DNA from: a virus
Virus record (IMG/VR): IMGVR_UViG_3300042154_002141
Location: 1-59,537 of that record
Reading direction: 5' to 3' (one strand)
Length of the DNA: 59,537 nt
The notes under the pieces were generated by a model that ran no database searches, was not told the origin of the DNA, and saw nothing but the letters and a program-made list of their open reading frames with translations. Positions 19,025 to 24,311 of this stretch are shown here, piece by piece. Made by a program: the position numbers and the translations under genes. How positions within the stretch are numbered: position 1 is the stretch's first letter; each line of letters opens with the position of its first letter.

Positions 19025-19241
19025 GATTGCTGAGCACGCTATTGGTTCTAGTATCGGTATAGAGACTATCCCTTGGCCTAGGTGCAAGGTTTGCGATGGA
19101 GCTATCTATAAGGGGTTCAACGAGGACCGCGTTCGTAATGTCGCTACAGATGATGATGGAAAGCTCTACCACATCTTCGCGATTGACTGTATGCTGAGTC
19201 CTAGAGTTTTTAACAAAGAGGAGCCGGACATTGTTTATTGA
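19017..19241 (+). CDS. Unknown protein with cysteine pair, ending EEPDIVY
   Basis: 74 residues from TTG 19017, overlapping the previous stop by 8 bases. WPRCKVCDGAIYKGF is a CxxC knuckle, and the later Cys in AIDCMLSP may contribute. It ends KEEPDIVY with the TTG of the next gene inside. Confidence 0.72.
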   Translation: MSRIAEHAIGSSIGIETIPWPRCKVCDGAIYKGFNEDRVRNVATDDDGKLYHIFAIDCMLSPRVFNKEEPDIVY

Positions 19242-19566
19242 GAGACCTTGGGGCGGCTACATGATTGTTTACAGTAGCCCTGAAGTTACCATGAAGATTC
19301 TCAAGGTGCTTCCTGGAAAGCGCCTGTCGCTGCAAACTCACGCTCTTCGTTCGGAAGAGTGGCGTCCGATTACTGGCGGGCTGTCAGCTCGCATAGGCGC
19401 TGGTATGTATGATTTGGTGGTTGGCAAAACCTATATCGTCGACGTCGGTATGGTTCATAGACTAATCAATGATGGGAGTGATGTTGGATATGTTGCGGAA
19501 ATCATAAAAGGTGTGTACCATGAAGAAGACATTGAAAGATTGGAAGATGACTATGGCAGATCTTGA
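19231..19566 (+). CDS. Cupin-type mannose-6-phosphate isomerase-like protein
   Basis: 111 residues from TTG 19231. ERPWGGYMIVY at the start, VTMKILKVLPGKRLSLQTHA (cupin motif 1 with metal-ligand His), RSEEWRPITGG, and VGMVHRLIND (cupin motif 2), ending VAEIIKGVYHEEDIERLEDD. This matches the isomerase domain of type II mannose-6-phosphate isomerase / mannose-1-phosphate guanylyltransferase. It interconverts fructose- and mannose-phosphates or binds a related sugar. A GTCGACGTCG copy (19438) sits inside. Confidence 0.87.
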   Translation: MFIERPWGGYMIVYSSPEVTMKILKVLPGKRLSLQTHALRSEEWRPITGGLSARIGAGMYDLVVGKTYIVDVGMVHRLINDGSDVGYVAEIIKGVYHEEDIERLEDDYGRS

Positions 19567-19849
19567 GTTTCGAGTTGGTGGGTTTCCTTTTGTGGCTAAG
19601 AACTACAAAGAGGACATTGAGCTGAACTTTGGTATGACGCGTTCGCTAGCTATGAGTGGTGGGGAGATTACGTTTTCTTTTCTGCCTTACATGCTTTCGG
19701 CTTTGAAGACTAAGCGTGACAAAGATGTTTTTAACTCGTTAGCGAATCCTGTGAAGCTTCGCGTAATCAAAGTTTGGTATGACGCCTGTAATGGTGTAGG
19801 TTTGTCGACGTCCCTAAATAATGGAGAAGAGCCTGACATTGTCTACTGA
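19553..19849 (+). CDS. Unknown protein ending EEPDIVY
   Basis: 98 residues from ATG 19553, overlapping the cupin stop by 14 bases with GGAAG as ribosome binding site; an in-frame ATG at 19520 would add 11 residues. The N-terminus is beta-rich (LEFRVGGFPFVAKNY), the middle helical. GTCGACGTCCCTAAA at 19804 is read S-T-S-L-N, a different frame from other copies. It ends GEEPDIVY. Confidence 0.72.
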   Translation: MADLEFRVGGFPFVAKNYKEDIELNFGMTRSLAMSGGEITFSFLPYMLSALKTKRDKDVFNSLANPVKLRVIKVWYDACNGVGLSTSLNNGEEPDIVY

Positions 19850-20084
19850 TTTACAGCTTGGGGATTACGCTGTCTTTAAAAACAGCCCTGACATACACAC
19901 CGCTGACGTCTATAAGGTTGTTCGTATCGTTACGAGTGGTTATGGCTTTAATATTGAGCGTGTAGTTATGGTTGCTTCGGAAGATGGAAAAGAGTACCCT
20001 GTGACTGATAATCAACTTATTCGAGTTGCTGGACCAGTGGTGAGTCATCTTAATCTTGGTGAGGAGCCAAATATTGTCTACTGA
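19839..20084 (+). CDS. Small beta-barrel-like protein ending EEPNIVY
   Basis: 81 residues from TTG 19839 (MSTDLQLGDYAVFKNSP). The pattern LGDYAVF...VYKVVRIV...FNIERVVMVASEDGKEYPVT is that of a small SH3-like or KOW-like barrel. It ends GEEPNIVY and overlaps both neighbours by 11 bases. Confidence 0.72.
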   Translation: MSTDLQLGDYAVFKNSPDIHTADVYKVVRIVTSGYGFNIERVVMVASEDGKEYPVTDNQLIRVAGPVVSHLNLGEEPNIVY

Positions 20085-20361
20085 CATTAGAATCAATCAC
20101 AAGGGTATGGTTCTCTTTGCTAAGCCTCTGCTCGAACTGCAGGGGGAAACTGGTGGAGAGTATGTTCCTTACATAATCAAATACCGCGCTATGAATATAG
20201 CTGAGGATACGTTTGCTAGATACGCTCTCGTTAAGTCCACTGAATATACCTATCAAATGTTTGTGGACCTTGAGCCGCATGAACGTAGGGGTATCGTGGA
20301 GCGCTGGTTAGATGAATCTCTGATTCCTGGTAAATATGAGGAACCGGACATTGTCTACTGA
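20074..20361 (+). CDS. Unknown protein ending EEPDIVY
   Basis: 95 residues from TTG 20074 (MSTDIRINHKGMVLFAKPLL). Mixed alpha/beta, no cysteines, no clear motif. It ends YEEPDIVY, again carrying the next gene's ribosome binding site and TTG start. Confidence 0.72.
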   Translation: MSTDIRINHKGMVLFAKPLLELQGETGGEYVPYIIKYRAMNIAEDTFARYALVKSTEYTYQMFVDLEPHERRGIVERWLDESLIPGKYEEPDIVY

Positions 20362-20689
20362 GCCTGAGTTTGGCATAGAGGATTACCCTGAGCCGGACTA
20401 CCGCTGCTTTAGATGTGGTGAAGATCTTTCGGATGAAGATGAAGAGACTTATAGTGAGTGGGCTGCAGTAGATACTGGTGAGCCTATCCTCCTACATAAT
20501 GAGGATTGCCTTGAGCCTCCTGCAATGTCGTTCTTTAGGACCTGTGAGTGCTGCGAGTCTGAGTTTGATTTGTCTGATCAGAGGTTTGTGGTGGGGGAGG
20601 GTAAGACTTGGTACTGCAGCGAAGGGTGTAAGATTAGACATGAACGTGTTTGTCTTATGAATGTTGAGGAACCTGATATTGTCTACTAA
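20351..20689 (+). CDS. Double zinc-ribbon protein ending EEPDIVY
   Basis: 112 residues from TTG 20351. CFRCGEDLSDEDE, HNEDCLEPPA, CECCESEFDLSD and CSEGCKIRHE give four cysteine pairs, consistent with two treble-clef zinc sites. It ends VEEPDIVY. Function unknown. Confidence 0.75.
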   Translation: MSTEPEFGIEDYPEPDYRCFRCGEDLSDEDEETYSEWAAVDTGEPILLHNEDCLEPPAMSFFRTCECCESEFDLSDQRFVVGEGKTWYCSEGCKIRHERVCLMNVEEPDIVY

Positions 20690-20858
20690 CTCCTTTGTCG
20701 GAAAAAAGGTTTCCATCGGACTTCGATATGTAATCGAGATGGGTGCAGCTGAGGGTGTAGTTATTGAGGAGAGTTCAATAGGGGTTCTTGTTCAGGTAAA
20801 ACGTAATACTGTGTTCTACCCGTGGACGTCCATTGTGTATCTTCGTATTGACGAATAA
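20679..20858 (+). CDS. Small KOW/SH3-like protein, last of the overlap chain
   Basis: 59 residues from TTG 20679 (MSTNSFVGKKVSIGLRYVIE). GKKVSIGLRYVIEMGAAEGVV and VLVQVKRNTVFYPWTSIVYL suggest one small beta-barrel. Unlike its neighbours it does not end in EEPDIVY, and no coupled gene follows: thyX has its own promoter. CGTGGACGTCC (20822) is a degenerate repeat copy. Confidence 0.7.
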   Translation: MSTNSFVGKKVSIGLRYVIEMGAAEGVVIEESSIGVLVQVKRNTVFYPWTSIVYLRIDE

Positions 20859-20883
20859 CAAAACGCTGTGCTAGTATTGCGTT

Positions 20884-21579
20884 ATGGAAATCAAATACCG
20901 CAGTGACATGACCGTTAAGCTTGTGCAGAGCATGGCTTCGGACTCGGCAGTAACACTGGCTGCCCGCGTATCAACTGGTGCTGTGGAGAGCACTCCGGAA
21001 AAAGAAGCCGGACTAATCAACTACCTGATGCGAGATCGTCATGGTTCTCCGTTTGAACACAACGCTTTTACGTTCTACATTGAAGCTCCTATCTTCGTGT
21101 TCCGTGAGTTTATGCGTCACCGCATGGCTTCTTACAATGAGGAGAGTGGACGTTACAAGGAGCTGGAGCCTGTGTTCTACGTCCCTAACCTAGAACGTAA
21201 GTTGGTTCAAAAAGGTAAGCCAGGTGCTTACGAGTTTGAGCTTGGAGACATTAGTCAGTTGGCTACTGTTTATCGCTCAAGTTACAATGCGAACAAGGCT
21301 GCCTATGAGGAGTATCAGAAGATGTTGCACGCTGGTGTAGCCCGAGAGATTGCTCGTGGAGTTCTTCCTGTTGGTTTGTATTCTTCTATGTATGTAACTA
21401 TGAATGCTCGTGCTTTGATGAACTTCCTGTCGTTACGTACTACCCGTGAGGGAACGCACTTCCCTAGTTTCCCTCAGCGTGAAATCGAAATGGTTGCTGA
21501 GCAGATGGAGTGCCACTTCGCAGAGAAGATGCCTCTTACCTATGAAGCCTTCAACAAGAACGGACGCGTGGCACCATAA
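20884..21579 (+). CDS. thyX: Flavin-dependent thymidylate synthase ThyX
   Basis: 231 residues. The ThyX motif RHRMASYNEESGRY (near residues 78-91) and the downstream ARALMNFLSLRT block (R/S contacts with dUMP) are intact. It makes dTMP from dUMP using FAD, NADPH and methylene-tetrahydrofolate, complementing the NrdEF genes. TAGTAT at 20872-20877 is exactly 6 bases upstream of ATG (leaderless). Its stop overlaps the next ATG. Confidence 0.97.
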   Translation: MEIKYRSDMTVKLVQSMASDSAVTLAARVSTGAVESTPEKEAGLINYLMRDRHGSPFEHNAFTFYIEAPIFVFREFMRHRMASYNEESGRYKELEPVFYVPNLERKLVQKGKPGAYEFELGDISQLATVYRSSYNANKAAYEEYQKMLHAGVAREIARGVLPVGLYSSMYVTMNARALMNFLSLRTTREGTHFPSFPQREIEMVAEQMECHFAEKMPLTYEAFNKNGRVAP

Positions 21580-21770
21580 TGGATTCTTATGGCGTAGTTA
21601 CTATGGGGCCGTGGTTGTTCTCGATTCCGGGACTTCTTGTTTATCTTCTAGGGATCTTCATCATCTTGTTCTGGTCGCGTGACCGTGCTCTTTGGGAGTT
21701 CGTTATCTCCACTATTATGTTCAACGTTCTCTGGAACTTGCTTGGATTCGCTTTTGTTGTTCGTGCATAA
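21579..21770 (+). CDS. Two-helix membrane protein
   Basis: 63 residues. Hydrophobic segments at about 10-31 (WLFSIPGLLVYLLGIFIILF) and 38-60. ATG overlaps the thyX stop, so it is coupled to thyX. Function unknown. Confidence 0.7.
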   Translation: MDSYGVVTMGPWLFSIPGLLVYLLGIFIILFWSRDRALWEFVISTIMFNVLWNLLGFAFVVRA

Positions 21771-21794
21771 AACGACATATTTAGCAAACATTGT

Positions 21795-21904
21795 GATACA
21801 ATTTAGTTAGTGCGGGAGTTGTTGCCAGCACTAGCATGGACGTTATCAGCCATGTTTCTCCTTTCTGTCAAGAAAAGCCCCTCGAGAAATCGGGGGGTTT
21901 TTCG
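21795..21904 (+). ncRNA. Candidate small RNA with own promoter and terminator
   Basis: TACAAT near 21799 is a -10 box. The region downstream has hairpins AGTGC...GCACT (about 21809-21832) and CATGG...CCATG (about 21835-21854), then a terminator AGCCCC..CGGGGGGT followed by TTTTT at 21875-21902. There is no ORF with a ribosome binding site. The predicted transcript is about 95 bases. It could be a trans-acting RNA or an attenuated leader of the next gene. Confidence 0.5.
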
Positions 21905-21941
21905 ACTTGACAAACTATTTGTGTAGTGCTAATTTCTAACT

Positions 21942-22421
21942 ATGCAAACATTTCTACCTTTTATTGAGTTCAGTGAGTCAGCTAAGGCCCTGGACAGCAA
22001 GCGACTAAACAAGCAAATCCTTGAGGGATACCAGATCCTCAACGTCCTTAGTAATGACGACCCTCGCGCTGGATGGCGCAATCACCCTGCAGTAAAGATG
22101 TGGAGAGGTCACGAGGTGGCTCTATGGAACTATATCTTCGAGTGTGTTGAAGAGGCTGACCGCCGAGGCATCAAGACAGACAAGAACGTAGAGAACCTGC
22201 GAGCCTTGCGTGATCGTGCTGGTCACATGTGGGGCTATGGTCTTCCTGAGTGGTTTAGCAATGCAGAGGCTCTCAATCGTGTCGTTATGACGCACAGAGC
22301 CAACCTCTATAAGAAAGACCCTTACTTCTATGTGGACTTCTGTAATGCTGTGGAGGACGCGTGGAATGAGCCATGCTGCGAGAAGTGCAACTACTACTGG
22401 GTGACGCACGTTCCTGCCTAA
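21942..22421 (+). CDS. DenV-like pyrimidine-dimer DNA glycosylase family protein
   Basis: 159 residues. MQTFLPFIEFSESAKALDSK followed by RLNKQILEGYQIL, and GWRNHPAVKMWRGHEVALWNY, are hallmark blocks of the MSMEG_6728 family, related to T4 endonuclease V, which nicks DNA at UV-induced dimers. CCEKCNYYW at the end is an added cysteine motif. TTGACA at 21907 with a TAAT-type -10 box precedes it. It probably repairs phage DNA. Confidence 0.82.
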   Translation: MQTFLPFIEFSESAKALDSKRLNKQILEGYQILNVLSNDDPRAGWRNHPAVKMWRGHEVALWNYIFECVEEADRRGIKTDKNVENLRALRDRAGHMWGYGLPEWFSNAEALNRVVMTHRANLYKKDPYFYVDFCNAVEDAWNEPCCEKCNYYWVTHVPA

Positions 22422-22440
22422 GATATGGTAGGATGGCGCT

Positions 22441-22947
22441 ATGAGAAACAAAACTACTGAAGTTGTTGCTGTCGACGTCCCTGAGATTATAAATCTGGGT
22501 GGAGATTCGTTCTTTGCAACTGTTGAAATCATCAAGACGGATGGTGGCTATAGTACTGAGTGGTGGGTGTCCGGTAACTTTGAGGGGGAGTTACTGGTTG
22601 TCGGCTCCCTGTGTGTGCCTGTGTGGGGTGAGACACTGGAAGATGCCAGTAAGAAGGTCGTACACTTACGGAAGACCGTTTTAGACCTGATTCTAAGCGT
22701 GTATGACGGGGGTGCAAAGGTGCATTCAACGCCTACAAAGAGCCTAAAGTTCGAGATTGCCAGACGTCATATCACTTACTATGTGGATTCTGGGGTGTTT
22801 GTCGGTGCTAAAGATCGTTTTGTGGCTGCTTACAGCCTTGCTCAGCAGTTCCGAGTCAAGGAAATCGCTCAACTACTCTCTGACATTCTTAATGTAAACG
22901 TGAGAACTGTCCACGACTGGATCTATCAAGCCCGCCAACGCGGGTAA
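22441..22947 (+). CDS. Unknown protein with C-terminal helix-turn-helix
   Basis: 168 residues. N-terminal half beta-rich (FFATVEIIKTDGGYSTEWWV). The C-terminal part, YSLAQQFRVKEIAQLLSDIL then NVNVRTVHDWIYQARQRG, looks like a winged or simple HTH. TAGGAT at 22429-22434 is exactly 6 bases from ATG (leaderless). GTCGACGTCCCTGAG at 22471 encodes VDVPE. Possible transcription regulator. Confidence 0.7.
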   Translation: MRNKTTEVVAVDVPEIINLGGDSFFATVEIIKTDGGYSTEWWVSGNFEGELLVVGSLCVPVWGETLEDASKKVVHLRKTVLDLILSVYDGGAKVHSTPTKSLKFEIARRHITYYVDSGVFVGAKDRFVAAYSLAQQFRVKEIAQLLSDILNVNVRTVHDWIYQARQRG

Positions 22948-22950
22948 AAG

Positions 22951-22981
22951 AAGCCCCCCTACCTCGAAAGGTGGGGGGTTC
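22951..22981. terminator. Terminator between converging genes
   Basis: AGCCCCCCTACCT-CGAA-AGGTGGGGGGTT stem-loop between the plus-strand chain and the minus-strand lysis genes. Confidence 0.85.
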
Positions 22982-23027
22982 TCTCTACCGGCGTATTGTA
23001 TTATGTAATAATTACTTTTATTTCCGG

Positions 23028-23858
23028 TTAGCCTAGTTTGGCCCAGGTTGCAGCGTCAACAACGCCTGTCGCTGGGATTCCGTGCTTGGTTTGGTATGCC
23101 TTTAAAGCAGCCTGAGTCTTTGGACCAAATGCTCCGTCAGGGGCAACACCAATCTTCTTCTGGACTACCTTTACAGCAGTTCCCTTTGAGCCTACCTTTA
23201 GTATTTGCTTAGCAGTAGGGGCGGCAACTGGTGCAGCAACTACAGCCTCTGGCTTCACAATAGGGGCTTCCTTTGGAACTGCAACTGTTGGGATCTCTGG
23301 TACAGAGTGAGTTGGAGCGAGAGTTACTGGGGCATCTTCAGGGGTTTCCTTGCCTGCTTCGACGTGAGCTCTCTCAAACTCAATGACAGCCTTGCAGAAA
23401 GTCATTGGGTTGTAGTAGCCCTTACCATTGTGGAAGCCTGCCATTGGCTGACCCTTGATGTGTCCTGCCCAGATTTCCCAGTGGAGGTGCTTACCAGTTG
23501 CGAAACCGGTCATACCCATCTTGCCGATGATTGTGCCAGCTTCGACGCGCTGACCCTTCTTGACTTTGATTGAACCCTTGACCATGTGGAAGTAGGTCCA
23601 TGTGACCTTCTTGCCCATGACTGTTGATTGGACAATAACTGAATGTCCGCCTGATGTTGGTGAGTCGTTAGGCTTAACTGCAATTACTTTTCCGTCAGCC
23701 CATGCCTCTAGGTAGGTGGGTTCTCCACCCTTCCAGATGTCAACACCGTTGTGGTGCTTCTTTGTTTTCTTGATAGGGTGGACGCGCCAACCGAACGGGC
23801 TGGTTACCTTCCACGCCTTACCAGGTTTGCCGTCTACCGGCCACTGTGATTTTGCCAT
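23028..23858 (-). CDS. Endolysin: M23 peptidase plus peptidoglycan-binding domain
   Basis: 276 residues. Metal ligands: HHNGVDIW (H-x3-D near residues 36-40) and HLHWEIW near 125-131, with YFHM near 90; this is the LytM/M23 lysostaphin-like fold that cuts peptide cross-links. A Pro/Ala/Val/Glu linker (about 170-215) leads to a PG_binding_1 domain (ILKVGSKGTAVKVVQKKIG...FGPKTQAALKAYQTKHG). No signal peptide, so release needs a holin; a candidate lies two genes upstream on this strand. Confidence 0.95.
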   Translation of the reverse strand: MAKSQWPVDGKPGKAWKVTSPFGWRVHPIKKTKKHHNGVDIWKGGEPTYLEAWADGKVIAVKPNDSPTSGGHSVIVQSTVMGKKVTWTYFHMVKGSIKVKKGQRVEAGTIIGKMGMTGFATGKHLHWEIWAGHIKGQPMAGFHNGKGYYNPMTFCKAVIEFERAHVEAGKETPEDAPVTLAPTHSVPEIPTVAVPKEAPIVKPEAVVAAPVAAPTAKQILKVGSKGTAVKVVQKKIGVAPDGAFGPKTQAALKAYQTKHGIPATGVVDAATWAKLG

Positions 23859-23894
23859 TACTTATTCCTTCGAAGTGAATATGAGAGAGGTTCT

Positions 23895-24125
23895 CTACTT
23901 ACTAATTTTACTCTTGCTTGGGTTTAGTGATTCGATTGCAGTGGTTGCATAGGCAGTTCTGTAGTGCTTTTCATAGCCTGCTAGGTAGTTTTGGCAGAAC
24001 GTCATATCATAACGCTTGTCTTTGTTGGTACCCACATAGTCGCGCCAGCTCTTCGTTGCAAGTTTCTGGACATCGTACTTGTTTGGTTCGCTGTAGAACT
24101 TTAGATAAAGAAAGAAGCGTTTCAT
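23895..24125 (-). CDS. Small protein between holin candidate and endolysin
   Basis: 76 residues. The sequence DVQKLATKSWRDYVGT, MTFCQNYLAGYEKHYRTAYA has no membrane segment. Its start overlaps the stop of the 61-residue gene. It may be a lysis accessory factor, based only on position. Confidence 0.65.
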   Translation of the reverse strand: MKRFFLYLKFYSEPNKYDVQKLATKSWRDYVGTNKDKRYDMTFCQNYLAGYEKHYRTAYATTAIESLNPSKSKISK

Positions 24126-24310
24126 TAGTCTTCATCCTTGTCGCGACGTAGAGGGAACGTAAGAACCCAGACGCAAAGAGTTATCAGGATGAGGTTTCCT
24201 GTTAAATCTTTAGCAGAGCCTTCAAGTACGAGCCATGCGACTGCCATACCTAAAAGGGTCCAAGCCTGTTCGATTATGTCTTTAAATAGTCCCAGTAGAA
24301 ACTTCTTCAT
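24125..24310 (-). CDS. Holin candidate
   Basis: 61 residues. KKFLLGLFKDIIEQ start, two hydrophobic segments (about 16-29 and 36-53) and a charged tail RRDKDED. Small size, two predicted helices, charged C-terminus and position in the endolysin operon fit a class II holin. Confidence 0.68.
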   Translation of the reverse strand: MKKFLLGLFKDIIEQAWTLLGMAVAWLVLEGSAKDLTGNLILITLCVWVLTFPLRRDKDED

Positions 24311-24311
24311 A

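Noticed and set aside
15888-22480. CRISPR array from the regularly recurring GTCGACGTCC
   Set aside because: Spacing is irregular (hundreds of bases to kilobases), the repeat is too short and lies inside genes.
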